64,000 bases of DNA from Anisus vortex (Eukaryota > Mollusca > Gastropoda > Planorbidae), in the NCBI GenBank assembly GCA_949126835.1, contig OX421508.1, positions 20,026,598 to 20,090,597 of the forward strand, in the 5' to 3' direction. A program made the translations under genes and the position numbers. This document shows positions 47,399-58,620 of this stretch, in pieces (the stretch's first letter is position 1; the number at the start of each line of letters is the position of its first letter). The notes beneath the pieces are model-generated. The model did no database searches. It had not been told where the DNA came from and saw nothing but the letters and a program-made list of their open reading frames with translations.

Positions 47399-48940
47399 AT
47401 GGAAGCCACAAATAATCTTACATTGGATCCAGAGATATTTGATCTAACCTCAGAACAGCTTAATAAAATGTCAATGATACAATTAAAAGAATTGGCTAAA
47501 TCATTGGGCATTCCTATCACAGAAACTAGGCCATCAAAAACTAAATTACTTCAAGAGGTAACTGAGTGTTTAAGAAAACAAGGTACACAAATTATTGAAG
47601 AAACTACTGCTAATGATAACATTAATGATGAATCAGATGATGAATTACCTTTTCCTATAAAACAAAGAGTAAAGCATACAACTGGTGACTTAAGTGATGA
47701 ATTGAAATTTAAACTTGAGTTAAGAAAGATGGAATTAGAGATGGAAAGAGAAATAGAAAACAAGAGAATTGAGATGGAAAGAGAGAGAGAAAGCCAGAGA
47801 ATTGAGATGGAAAGAGAAATAGCAAGAGAGAAAATAGCAAGCCAAGAAAGAATTGAGATAGCAAGGTCTCGTACGTCAAATCATTCGAATGCAAGATCTG
47901 AAGCAGATGCAGAACTGTATAAGTTTAAGAAACATATTCCAGTTTTTGAAGATAATTCGGTGGAAGAGTTCTTCATGATTTTCGAGAGAAACGCTAAAGA
48001 CTATCAATTTCCCGAGGGCAAGAAAGCTATACTCCTACGCTCAGCTCTGAACAAAGGAAAGGCACTTGATGTTGTATTAAGTCTTACTGAAGAGGAATTG
48101 TATGATTATGAACTGATCAAGAATAGAGTACTGCTAAGTTATGCATTAACACCTGAAAAATATAGAAAAGTTTTTCGCGAGTCTAAGAAAGAACAGGAAC
48201 AATCCCATGTTGATTTTCTAAGACAGAAAAAGAAATATTTTGAAAGATGGATTCGATCCAAAGGTGTAAACAAAGACTTTGATAAATTAGCTAATCTTAT
48301 GCTAATGGAAGACTTTAACAATAACATCAGAGGTGATGTAAGAATACATTTAGCAGACAAAGGTGTAGAACAAGTAGAAACAGCAGCAGTAATGGCAGAC
48401 GAATATGTTATTATCCATTCCAGCAATAAATTTACAACAGTTGATAAATCAAAATTCCAGAATCGAGATATGAAGGTAGAAAAGAAAACCATAAATCCAA
48501 ATGAATCCTATCAATCAAAGAGACATCAGCAGAGCAATGAAGGTCCAACAAATTCCAAGCCAACCTGTAGCCATTGTAAACGAATTGGACATACTAAGGA
48601 AAAGTGCTGGATATTGAATGGGAACCCGAATAAAAAGAATGTTGTCTTATCGTATGTAGCAATGCCAAAGCAAAGAACTCATGTAAATGTAAAGAAGGAT
48701 GTTAGAACTCAAACAGAGATACCTAGTGCTAATGCAGATAACCTGACAAAACACACGTATCTAGGAAACTTGAAACCAGAAATAGTTCCTGAAATAGAGA
48801 CAATGGTTTTCAATAATTCTAATTCTAATCTGAGCTCCAAGGAGTCTATATCAGATAGAACCACCATGAGTACTAAACATACCTCTTACAAAAATAACTT
48901 GGATACAGATCTCATCGATACTGAGATACCAAGCAATTAA
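47399..48940 (+). CDS. Gag polyprotein of LTR retrotransposon (SAP-like N-terminus, zinc knuckle)
   Basis: 513 residues, structural protein of the virus-like particle. Residues about 20-60 (LNKMSMIQLKELAKSLGIPI and on) resemble a SAP-type DNA-binding helix pair. Residues about 100-155 are a charged coiled coil built from repeated IEMERE units. Residues about 175-335 look like the retroelement capsid fold (FKKHIPVFEDNSVEEFFMIF, VDFLRQKKKYFERWI). A CCHC zinc knuckle is at 390-403 (CSHCKRIGHTKEKC). No internal stops. The ATG at 47399 is the first in this frame after the LTR. Pol lies in the +1 frame relative to Gag, and that frame is open back past the Gag stop, so a frameshift or re-initiation is needed. 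Confidence 0.93.
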   Translation: MEATNNLTLDPEIFDLTSEQLNKMSMIQLKELAKSLGIPITETRPSKTKLLQEVTECLRKQGTQIIEETTANDNINDESDDELPFPIKQRVKHTTGDLSDELKFKLELRKMELEMEREIENKRIEMERERESQRIEMEREIAREKIASQERIEIARSRTSNHSNARSEADAELYKFKKHIPVFEDNSVEEFFMIFERNAKDYQFPEGKKAILLRSALNKGKALDVVLSLTEEELYDYELIKNRVLLSYALTPEKYRKVFRESKKEQEQSHVDFLRQKKKYFERWIRSKGVNKDFDKLANLMLMEDFNNNIRGDVRIHLADKGVEQVETAAVMADEYVIIHSSNKFTTVDKSKFQNRDMKVEKKTINPNESYQSKRHQQSNEGPTNSKPTCSHCKRIGHTKEKCWILNGNPNKKNVVLSYVAMPKQRTHVNVKKDVRTQTEIPSANADNLTKHTYLGNLKPEIVPEIETMVFNNSNSNLSSKESISDRTTMSTKHTSYKNNLDTDLIDTEIPSN

Positions 48941-48968
48941 TTGTTTACCATTCATTGAAGAAGGTACC

Positions 48969-51107
48969 ATGTCATCCATAATAAATGGTGTCACTAGTGA
49001 AAAGAACATCAGAATACTCCGTGATACAGGGGCTGAGGTTTCACTACTTTTAGAGAATACTGTTCCTACGTCACAATCGACATATACAGGACAGGATCTT
49101 ACTATTCAAGGTGTATCAAGGAAAAATGTACAAGTTCCTTTGCATCAAATACAGCTGAAGAGTGCGTACTTCACTGGAAATGTAGTTGTGGGTGTATACA
49201 AATCACTTCCGTTTAAAGGCGTTTCTTTAATACTGGGAAATGATATTGCTGGAGAAGTGGTGCATTCCATATCCAAGAAAAAACAATACCTCAATAAAAG
49301 TGAGAGCTTTATCAAACCTATATGCATCGTCACGAGAGGTATGGCCCAACAACAAAAGTCTGTCGAAACCATGTCAAAGTCAAAAATAGAACCAGAAATT
49401 GACCTACAGGCAACTTTCCTGGCTGACATCTTGAGTGGTCCCTCAGTCAAGACTACTGAAAGTAATTTGTCACCTCGACAATTACTCCTATTAGAACAGA
49501 ATAGAGATTCAGGAATTAAACACCTGAAGAAAAAGGTGATAACTGAACAGGAGGCAGAAATTAAAGGAAATGGATTTTTTCTGAAGGAAGGAATATTAAT
49601 GCAAAAATGGAGAGATGTGAAATGTGATAATGACAATTGCAGAGAAGGAAGTCAGATTGTGGTACCAGCCATATATCGCAATGACATCTTACACATGGCT
49701 CATGACACACCATATGCTGGTCATCTAGGAGTGAACAAGACTTACCGTCGAATTCTTCCGTACTTCTATTGACCTGGACTACATCGTGACGTCACAAAAT
49801 ACTGCAAGTCATGCAATACATGCCAGATAGTTGGTAAACCTAACCAGACTATACCGGTAGCACCTCTAAAGCCAATACCTGCCTTTGCAGAACCATTTAG
49901 CCACTTGCTAATAGACTGTGTAGGTCCTTTGCCTAAAACAAAGACAGGACACCAGTACTTATTCACTATAATGTGCACTGCCACGAGATACCCTGAAGAT
50001 ATTCCGCTACGCACCATTAACGCAGATAAGATATCTGACGCACTGATTGCATTTTGTTCAAGATACGGTCTTCCAAAGACTATACAGTCAGACCAAGGAT
50101 CTAACTTTACATCAAAGCTGTTTAACCAGGTCTTAAAGAAACTGGGCATCCAACATGCAACTTCAACTGCGTACCATCCGCAAAGCCAAGGTGCTCTAGA
50201 AAGATATCATCAGACTCTGAAAACCATGCTCCGCACATACTGTTTTGAGAACACTGAAGACTGGGATCGCGGTATTCCATTCGCTCTTTTCGCGACTAGA
50301 GAAACTGTGCAGGAATCTCTTGGATTCAGTCCGTTCGAGTTAGTGTTTGGACATTCAGTTCGAGGACCTCTAAAACTGTTGCAGGAAACCTTGTTAAATT
50401 CTGATGAAGAGACTGGACTCGTAGCTTATGTGGAACAATTTAGCAATAGAATCTATCATGCTTTTAATCATGTTAAAGATAATCTTTTGCAGGCTCAGAA
50501 AAGAATGAAAGGGTACTATGATGTCAAGGCCAGATCCCGATGTTTCCATCCTGGTGATAAAGTCCTCATGTTGACCCAATTGTCTGGACAACCCCTGAGT
50601 GCAAAATATACAGGACCATATCAGGTTTTAGATAAAATCAGTGATGTAACATACCTTGTAAAAACCTCTGATAGAAGGAAAACACAGAGACTGTGCCATA
50701 TAAACATGCTAAAACCTTATGTTGTTAGGGAAGAACAAACTAACATTAGGCCAGTGAGTGCTATCAAAACTGTTGAAACACCCCCGCCTAAATTTAAAAA
50801 GACAATCATAGAAAGTAAACTTCAAAACACTGAAGCACTTAAAAACCTCGATGATAAACTGGCACATCTAGACTCAGGTGAACATACTTCTATCAAGGGT
50901 TTAATCTATGATCATGTAAATTTGTTTAGTGATGTTCCTAACAAAACAACTTTGGTTACCCATGATGTAGTTTTTAAAGATGATAAGGTTAAACCTGTCA
51001 AACAACATCCTTATAGGGTTAATACCATACAACTTAAGAATAACTTACGTATTGGTAAAAGATCACATCGTCGCGGACACCCTATCGCGCATGTAACAAA
51101 TGTATAA
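48969..51107 (+). pseudogene. Pol: aspartic protease - integrase - truncated RT, with one in-frame stop
   Basis: One frame from 48969 to 51107 with a single TGA at 49770-49772, where related integrases have Trp. Protease active site DTG at residues 19-21 (LRDTGAEVSLL). Integrase: HHCC-like finger around 49690-49830 (ends CKSCNTC), catalytic Asp at 49914, Asp at 50091, Glu at 50199, i.e. D,D-35-E intact; then a C-terminal DNA-binding part (GDKVLMLTQLSGQPLSAKYT). After it comes the RT N-terminal motif LFSDVPNKTTLVTHDV and KQHPYRVN, then a break. The RNase H C-terminal tail (HIVADTLSRM and stop) is still visible at 51055-51096 in the +1 frame. So an internal deletion removed the RT core and most of RNase H. 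Nonfunctional alone. Confidence 0.9.
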
Positions 51108-51868
51108 GGAAATAGATAACTTCATGTATATATTCTGATAATCCTAACTAAGAGAATTGGATCATTTAAAATATAAATGCATGAATACATGAATATGTTG
51201 TGATTATTTTATGCAATATCTTATGCCTTATTTTATGCCATGAATATTTCCATTTGCTAAAACAAATATTATTATTGTTGTAGGAAAAAAGAAAGAACCT
51301 AATAAGTTACTTATAAATATTATGGATTTATGAACGTAATTATCTTTATTAGTAAGATAATGAATGAACAGAAATGTACATCCTTATTTTGAAACAATCA
51401 AACTATAGTTGTGATTATGTAAAAACCAAAATAGAGTAATGTGCATACACTTCACATGCTTACACACTTAAGATTAAATTCTTACTCTTAAGACTATTTA
51501 AATATTAATTTCATTTAAGTTGAATTAATTAATGATTGAATTGTTTAATATGATAACATTAGTTATGTTGATTTTTACCTTATAAATAAGATGATGATGT
51601 TTATAAGGAATGATATCTCAGAGAGTATAATTTTTTAGAATAACGCAAACATGTGTTATGGTCTAAGGATAACTTGAGATCCTATATGATGAGGTTTTAG
51701 TAGAATAAATTATTTCCCTCACTTGTCTTATTTAACGGACTACCCAGGTGGAGTCAGTTTTTTTTTGTATATTGTTTAGAACTAAAGTTAAGTGCAGGCG
51801 GTTCTAAAAGAAATTGCACACTTCTATTGTTTAGTATGCAATGTTCTTTTCCTTTTGGTATGGGCGAC

Positions 51869-52912
51869 TGTTACGAAACGTAAATTCCCTACATTGTAAT
51901 GTTAATAAACCAACTAAATCATTTTAAGCGAATTACGTTTAAACGATATAAAATATTTCTCAGCTCAAGGTTTTCCCCGGGTTTTTCCTAACCTAATTAG
52001 AGCATTATTGTTTTTTATTAACCTCGATAAAAACATGAACTGCCCATGCACCTACAGCGTGTCAAGGCCGTCCGGTCTCTCCTTATTTTGTTAGAGCATT
52101 ATTGCTTGTTCTTAATAAAAAGACAGTCTGATCACGCAGTCAACACGCGGGCTAGATTTAAAAGAACTCGTGTCACTAGGCTGACTGGATTTTCCAACGA
52201 TTGACCCATAACATATTTCTACGCGATTCGACACTTTTAGTTTAGTTCTTGGCGTACAGCCGATCGGATAACATATAAGATTCTGAGTCTCTGAGTATCG
52301 TTTCTATTTGATCTGTAGTATGGAATAAAATTTATTATTCTACTATTAACTACAATGCTATATGTTCATTGAGGATATTCATTACTAATTGGAATATGTG
52401 TATTTCTTGATTGTGTATATAATATTATTTGGATTCCTACTGGATTGATGTTGTAAATTAAACCAAATTTATCGTTGCTTTCTACACAACTTGGTTAACG
52501 TCAATATTTCAAAGTTATATACATGTGCGTATGTGTAATATTTATTCAACTATATTAATAATCTACACTACCACTCGACATCGAGGTTCTTGCTGTATAA
52601 TATGAGCCACACAAATAATTATACATGAAGTAAATCAACTGAAAACTATAAAACTACGCTATGTGAATTGCCAGGGGATTATAAGAACCAGGAATACTCT
52701 AGACAACTACAAATAAACTTCAGAATGATATAATAAGATCTTCACTAATACAAGGATACTCACACTAACAATAACAATACTATAACTATCATTTTCATAA
52801 ATTGAATGGGGGCTCTAGCCGTAATAACATTATAAATTATAATTATACTTGTGTGACATAAATAGAAGGTCTCATCCATGATTTATTATGGTGAATAAAT
52901 TGCCTTGTAATA
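51869..52912 (+). repeat. 3' LTR
   Basis: Same as the 5' LTR apart from about ten changes, including a 3-bp insertion around 52324. The preceding bases (GGTATGGGCGAC) are only weakly purine-rich, so the polypurine tract is unclear. Confidence 0.93.
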
Positions 52913-52975
52913 ATGACTATATTTTCTATTGTCTTTATGACTATATATTATCATGTCTTTGACTAATTATCATAT
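52913..52975 (+). repeat. 24-bp tandem repeat, right part
   Basis: Continuation of the array at 45770-45952, starting with the second copy of the ATGA target duplication (52913-52916). Confidence 0.88.
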
Positions 52976-53068
52976 GACTCCTTTACTATAGGCCTATTTC
53001 TCCATGTCATTTAGAAAAGTTTTTGTATATATTTGCGGCTATATTATTTTCTTTCTTTAAACTATATA

Positions 53069-53700
53069 AAGATAAGATAAGATAAGATTGCTTTATTGAT
53101 CCAAATGAATGGAAAATTGACTTGATTACATAAATTCCGTCTTTCAGCATACCTAAAACAATATTAAAGAACCATTTGTACTCAAACACAATAGACATTC
53201 ACGCACACTATCATACCATTTATCATACAAGAAAAAAGTAGGCCTATTATTTAGGAATCAGCTATTGAGCCGTTGTATTTCCTGGTTGAAAGATGATTCT
53301 TTTGAAAGAGTCTCACTGACAGTGGAACAAAAGAGTTCTTAAATCTCTCTGTTCTTGCCCTTATAGAAAGAAGCCGACCACTTCGACTAGATATTATGTA
53401 ACTATCATGAACCGGGTGTGCATGATCTTGAAGGATCATAGACAGGCACCTTGAACTAAAAATATCCGCAAGAGATGTGTAGTACGAGAGGCTTTGTTTA
53501 TTAGGCGGTCTATCCGATGTTTGTTCAATGTGGTGGTAATACCATACCAGCAGGTGATTGCAAAGATTATGATGCTACCAACAGTCGCCGAGTAAAATAG
53601 ATTCATAATGGTTTTCTCTATGTGAAATATTTTTAGTTTATTAAGACAGAAAAGTCTACTCCTGATTAGGTGACTAAAGTTTCTGTGTACTTCTAACCGC
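53069..53700 (-). pseudogene. LINE C-terminal fragment (same family as 33872-35395)
   Basis: Minus strand matches the C-terminal part of the LINE at 33872-35395 (RLFCLNKLKIFHIEKTIMNL, AHPVHDSYIISSRSGRLLS) with an internal deletion near 53440-53480 that shifts frame. The tail ATCTTATCTTATCTTTATAT is at 53066-53086. Confidence 0.88.
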
Positions 53701-53857
53701 AATTACATCGTTCTAACTATATTTCTTTCAATCTGTTCTTAAGTAATATAGTTGTTCTTTAGTTTTAGTTTTTTTACAATTCTCTAAAAGTAAAACAAAT
53801 ATAGTCTATTATTTGTAACTTACTCCTAAAAACTGAAGTACTATATTCCGCAGTGAC

Positions 53858-54140
53858 ATGGATGCAGTAGATGAGTGCTTAAGAGATATAATTTACCACT
53901 GCCAACGCAGACGGCAACCGGCACCCAGGCCGGAGAGTAACGTGTCGGTGGCCTTGACCTCTTCGCCCTCGCAGCGCGCCGGGCCACAGGCACAGCAGCA
54001 GAAGCAGCAGCATCGAAATCAGCAGAAGGGCCGAGCCGACCCCAGAGATGGCGCCGCGGTTAAAAATAATGCCACATTTGAGCACGACGAAGACCTGGCA
54101 TTTCTGCAAGAGAGTCTCACGCGTCTGCGAGATAAAACGT
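53858..54140 (+). CDS. Candidate first coding exon of an unidentified host gene
   Basis: ATG in a good context (GTGACATGG) at 53858, 94 open codons, then a strong donor GTAAGTATG at 54141 (phase 1). Preceded by an acceptor-like TTCCGCAG at 53845-53852. It is GC-rich with GC-ending codons, like the TMC exons and unlike its AT-rich surroundings. The protein begins MDAVDECLRDIIYHCQRRRQ, has a Gln/Pro-rich middle (QAQQQKQQHRNQQ) and an acidic helical end (DEDLAFLQESLTRLRDK). I do not recognise the family. The next exon is not certain: an acceptor at 55346 would continue in phase, but that DNA is repeated at about 43640-43770. The gene would run off the right edge. Confidence 0.5.
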
Positions 54141-54294
54141 GTAAGTATGTAGAGATGGAGTTGGCTTGGAGCCAAGGAGACATTAGTTTACGGTCGTCTG
54201 CTTGGTGGAGCTCGGGGTCATGTATAGTTCATATTCAGTCCTCGTTTGTCTTAATATGGATTGCTTCATTGTCATAAACGCCATTTCCCTGTTT

Positions 54295-54791
54295 CAAAGA
54301 CTATAATAAGTTGGACCACTTGCTTTGATATTTCTGCTATTTGATGACTTGAAACCCTTAGTTTCGGAATTTCCGATCGCACTAGGTCCTTTAGACCAGG
54401 GGTCGGCAACCTAAGGCACGCGTGCCAGACTTGGCATGCAAAGCGATTTTCAAAAGCACGCGGAAGAACACCCCCAAAATTCTCTTCTACAAGAATTTGA
54501 GTGCTAGAGCGTAATGACTTTTAAGCTGTTGGCACGCGGACTGAATTAGAAATCCTGCTTTGGCACACTATTATCCAAAGGTTTCCGGCCCCTGCTCCAG
54601 ACTTCCGGTTAAGTAATTCGCTGGGATTTTCTCAATGGCAAATTAAGATTAAAATCGAAAGTTGTATACAGCGGAAGTCTTTAGGGACGTTTAGGAGTCA
54701 TTAAAGACAGTGTTTTTTGCTGCGCACGGAAAAAACAACAAGTGTTAAGCTTTAAAAATAGAGCAAGCGGTCCTTCTCATTATAATCTTTG
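54295..54791. mobile_element. MITE with 28-bp inverted ends, interrupted by a second MITE
   Basis: CAAAGACTATAATAAGTTGG at left, CTCATTATAATCTTTG at right. About 80-90% similar by eye to 18814-19099 once the 198-bp insert at 54397-54594 and one target copy are set aside. Confidence 0.9.
54397..54594 (+). mobile_element. hAT-type MITE, family 'GGTCGGCAAC', nested in another MITE
   Basis: CAGGGGTCGGCAACCTAAGG at left, CCGGCCCCTG at right, target duplication CTTTAGAC / CTCCAGAC. It interrupts the MITE at 54295-54791. The homologous MITE at 18814-19099 has the same site without the insert. Confidence 0.93.
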
Positions 54792-57303
54792 CTTGTTTTT
54801 TCTTCTGGTTACAATTGTTACAATTGCTGCTAGGAGGTCTCTCCTGGATTCTTTTTCTATGACTAGTTTCTTCAACTGTCTCCAGTTCTGTTCATCTTTT
54901 TTGGCCCTTGCTTCCATTACATGTCTCCAGGTCATATTTTTCGACTGCCGCCTTTTCTTTTTTGCCTTGTGTGTTCCGGGTGAGGGGCTTGTCTTGTGAT
55001 GATAAATGCTGGCTTTCTATGAGTGTGACCTGTCCATCTCCATCTTCTTTGTAAATTACTTTGATTTGTTCCTGTAAATACGTTGCCAGAACTTTTCGTT
55101 GCTGATGACCTTTGGTCATCGTATCTGGAGTATCCGTCTAAACCATTTTATTTTGCTTAGCAGCATTCAAGAACCACATAATATAAAATGAGAGGGCTAA
55201 CATTGTACTGACCAGACAATCCCAAAATATATTTAAAAAAATAATAATTTTGTGAAAGATATATAGCTTAAAAGAAATATATTCCGTTTTTATTCTTCAC
55301 CTAAAATTTATCGAAATAATATCTCCTTTTTCTTATTTATTTTCAGGTTTAGAGGATACGAATGCTGGGACTAAAGTCACGTGGTTGGGTAAACCGTCGT
55401 TCCTTGGTCACTGCTGCATGGTGTTTTGTTTCATTAGTTTTCATTGGCTGCCAATCGTGCTATCCACATTATCTCTGTATAGCTAGTTGTTACAATGCCC
55501 GTCTTAACAAGACGCCTCGGTTTTTTAGTATTGAAATATTTCTTATTTCTTGTATGTGTGCGTTTTATGATGTTCGACATGACTTAGTATGTAAGAAAAA
55601 TTAAAAGCGTCGAAGGCCATATTGCCGATAGCTTCAACTGTTTTATATTGATATTGAATCGTCTGTTGCCAATGAGGAGTAAAATCCTCATCCCATCTCC
55701 CTCTTGAGGCTCAATTACACGAGCTAGTTTACTAGCGAGATACATGTGCAATGTCCATCGGTTCAATTTATGTCTACGTTGGGCCGTTGTGCCAATATAA
55801 TGAATAAATGTTTAGGGCCCATCATGGACAATCCAAGTCGCCTCTGGACAACGCACAACGTTTCCCCCATGCTACTACAGTGTCCCTGATTTGTCCAAGA
55901 AGGCCGTACAATAATATTAAACAATAAATATACCTACAACAATGTCGTAATTAGAGGCCGACCGAAACCAAATTTTTGGTTTCCATCGAAGTTATAAATG
56001 GACTTTCGGCTGAAACTGAAGCTGAAACCAGAAGTTTAACTACACCTTCGGCCGAAACAGAAACAGAAAAATAAACCTAACTTGACTAACAAAATATTAA
56101 AAAAAGACTGCACATAATTGTAATATTAACTAGTTTATGGGTACGCCTACTCTATTTGAGTAAACAATAGAAGATTTGTGATATACAGTTGTATATAGTG
56201 CCTACAGGAATTATATATTATTTTATTCAGAATTGAATACTCAATAAGATTTTATAACCTAAAAAGTAATAAAAGCTCTATAAAATATTTTTTTGTCTAA
56301 ATATTATGACATAATTTTTATACGATTAGACAAAACTGCACAAAAATGACAAAATGCAAGATATTCGGATGATGACCAAAGGTCAATAGCAGTTTCGGCC
56401 GAGAAAGAAAACAAACCGAAAGCTAACTTTTGGTATCGGCCGAAACCGAAACTACGTCGCAAGAGGCATTTTACCTACGTTCGGCACCTAAATAGAAACC
56501 GAAACCGAATCTCGATCGGCCTCAGGTCGTATTGACATAACCCTGCTGAATAGTCTATTGAAATTGTCCTAATGATTGTATATTGAACATACCCTGCAGT
56601 GTCGTCCCCCCCCCCCCCCAAAGGTCCACCAATGTGCTAATCGGCCCAGGCCCCTAGGGATGATGTTCCCAGTTTCCTAAAACTTAAAAACGCTTGATTC
56701 CATGCTAGTACCATACATCTCCCATATGGGATTGTACAATACTACAGGGAAGGGGTAGGGTGTTAAGTTGCTTTGCATTTATTAAAGTTGTTTAAACATG
56801 TAAATGTGTGATTTCTTGTGCGTATACGAGTTTCCTATTCACACCTTCGTTCCTTTGTTAAAAACAAGAGACAGCAGCCTTCTACCGCTGTTCTTGATTT
56901 ACACCCCTTCACGTATTCAAGTAAAATACGATTATCTCGCTTGCTATACAATTTTCACATTTTCATTTATGTTAATTAAAAATATAAAAGAAAATTTGCA
57001 ATTCTTTTTAAAAAAAGTGTATCATACAATCATTGCCAAACGAAATAATTTCTTAAATATTACTGGTATTTAAATTCAAATAATTTCTTTAGCTACGTTT
57101 TCAATTTGTTTTCTGATAATTACAAAATAAAAATTCAATTATAACAAAATAAATGTTTTACTTTGTCATTTATTTTTATATAAAGATAGTTATAGTTGTT
57201 AATAGGAACAATAGTTCAATCTATAATTTAAACATTAAATGTATGCGTGTATATATGTAGGTGTTTTAAGATAGTTTAGATTTTTTTTAGACTAGACATT
57301 GTA
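54792..57303. other. No firm gene; dispersed repeat at 55250-55390
   Basis: Contains the MITE 55952-56525, a C-run at 56607-56620, and a segment at about 55250-55390 that matches the reverse complement of 43640-43770. The open frames at 54742-55604 have no recognised homology. Confidence 0.5.
55952..56525. mobile_element. MITE 'TAGAGGTCGACCGAAACC', 574 bp
   Basis: Begins TAGAGGCCGACCGAAACC, ends CGATCGGCCTCA; target duplication GTCGTAAT / GTCGTATT. Same family and almost the same target as 17862-18237. Confidence 0.88.
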
Positions 57304-57751
57304 ATGAGGAAGTGGTGAGGCCAATAGAATACACAGATCTCTGCGTTTCCACTCGGAGCGTGCGTGTCCCGAAATGTGGAACTATCCTTTAGGCAATAGG
57401 CACTCTCTCTATTTAGTTTGAGTTTGGTCTATGTCAGGGTTTTAGTGGTGAAAATAATCCAAGGAACCTGAAGTGAGATACGTTTCACTGTATCACCAAT
57501 AGGACTTGTGCTATTGTAGTAAACAAATACATACATTTTCTATAAAAAAAAAGGTTTAGTAAATATAAATATCATCCCATAACTCCGACGAGGACCAAGG
57601 TAACAGTTCTGCCATCATAATCCACTGGATAGACAAGCCAGTATTTGGTGGGCACAGAGAGTCCGTAGGGAGAGTTCCACATTCCGGGGCACGCAAGCTC
57701 CCAGTGGGCGCGCAGAGGATTGTGAATCCTATTGGCCACACAACCTCTCAT
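57304..57751. mobile_element. Inverted-repeat (foldback-like) element, 85-bp arms
   Basis: Left arm 57304-57388 (ATGAGGAAGTGGTGAGGCCA...) and right arm 57667-57751 (inverse of ATGAGAGGTTGTGTGGCCAA...) are about 75-80% complementary by eye over 85 bp, with a core of about 278 bp. The minus-strand open frame 57556-57741 lies in it and is probably incidental. No second copy in the window. Confidence 0.72.
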
Positions 57752-58524
57752 GACAGTATGTCAGTCGCTCGGTTTCTGTGTGTACATGAGTAAAAAAGGA
57801 TTAAATTAAGGTGTAATTTGAGTAATGGACTTGTGACATATATTTGTTATGAAGGAAATGTTTTTAATGAAGGAAATATAATGAATGTAGACTAAAACAG
57901 GGGTCGGCAACCTAAGGTACGCAGATAGATTTTCAATGGCACACGAGACACATCAAGAGGAGTTTTTTAATGATGAAAAAGAAAACAGCAACATTTTTCG
58001 GTTCTGAATGAGGAAAACTGGCTGTTGAAGCCGATGGATCTGAATGAGGAAAACTGACTGTTGAAGCCGATGTTTCTGAATGACATAGCGACACATTTCA
58101 GTGAGTTGAACTTGCATTTAAATGGACCACTGAAATAAATTTGCATTGAAACTGGATATATCTTGGCATGAAATCAATTTCAAAACATTCACCTACATGT
58201 TCGTCCCTCTATTAGGGCAAATATTAAGATAGATAGTTGAGCTTCATCAGAAGTACATCGAAGCACTCAAGGCGGAGTTTTCTAACCATTTTTTCATACT
58301 ACATCAAGCCTAATTGGTTTGATCTTACTACAACCTTCTTAAATGTAGATATTTCATTAAGTGTAGGGATATTGGCGATTTTAAAATGTAGTAAGTTGAA
58401 TTTTCAACATTTATAAAATGGGCATCCAAATGTGCCCCTTTGTGGACGAGATCTGGATGGAAGCTGTTTAGGAAAGTCATCTGCTATTCTCAACTGCTAG
58501 GTTTTCGCTTTTCTACTTTCAGCA

Positions 58525-58620
58525 TTTGGTTCAACTTACATTTGTGAACAGATTTTATCGCACATGAAAGCTGTTTTAAGCAAACAAAGAGGTCACCTAC
58601 AGTTGACCACTCAGAAGTAA
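58525..58620 (+). pseudogene. hAT transposase C-terminal dimerisation remnant
   Basis: The frame starting at 58525 reads FGSTYICEQILSHMKAVLSK and ends at TAA after some 31 codons. FGSTY.CEQ..S.MK is the conserved C-terminal dimerisation motif of hAT transposases. No upstream catalytic domain can be read in frame. Clearly dead. Confidence 0.8.

Larger units (their letters stand above)
45953..52912 (+). mobile_element. LTR retrotransposon, Gmr1-type Ty3/gypsy, 6960 bp, RT/RNase H deleted
   Basis: Two LTRs of 1041 and 1044 bp with about ten differences by eye; target duplication ATGA (45949-45952, 52913-52916) inside a 24-bp tandem array. Internal region 46994-51868 has Gag (47399-48940) and Pol (48969-51107). 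Pol order is protease, integrase, then the N-terminal part of RT. Integrase before RT is the arrangement of the Gmr1 branch, found in fish and some invertebrates. The RT core and RNase H are missing. The near-identical LTRs indicate recent movement, which for this copy must have used enzymes from another element, unless the deletion came after insertion. Confidence 0.95.

Noticed and set aside
55347..55496. Second exon for the candidate gene at 53858
   Set aside because: In phase, but the acceptor region is a dispersed repeat also found near 43640-43770, so not reported as an exon.
57556..57741. Small antisense gene of 61 residues
   Set aside because: Overlaps the arm and core of an inverted-repeat element; no homology or splice context.
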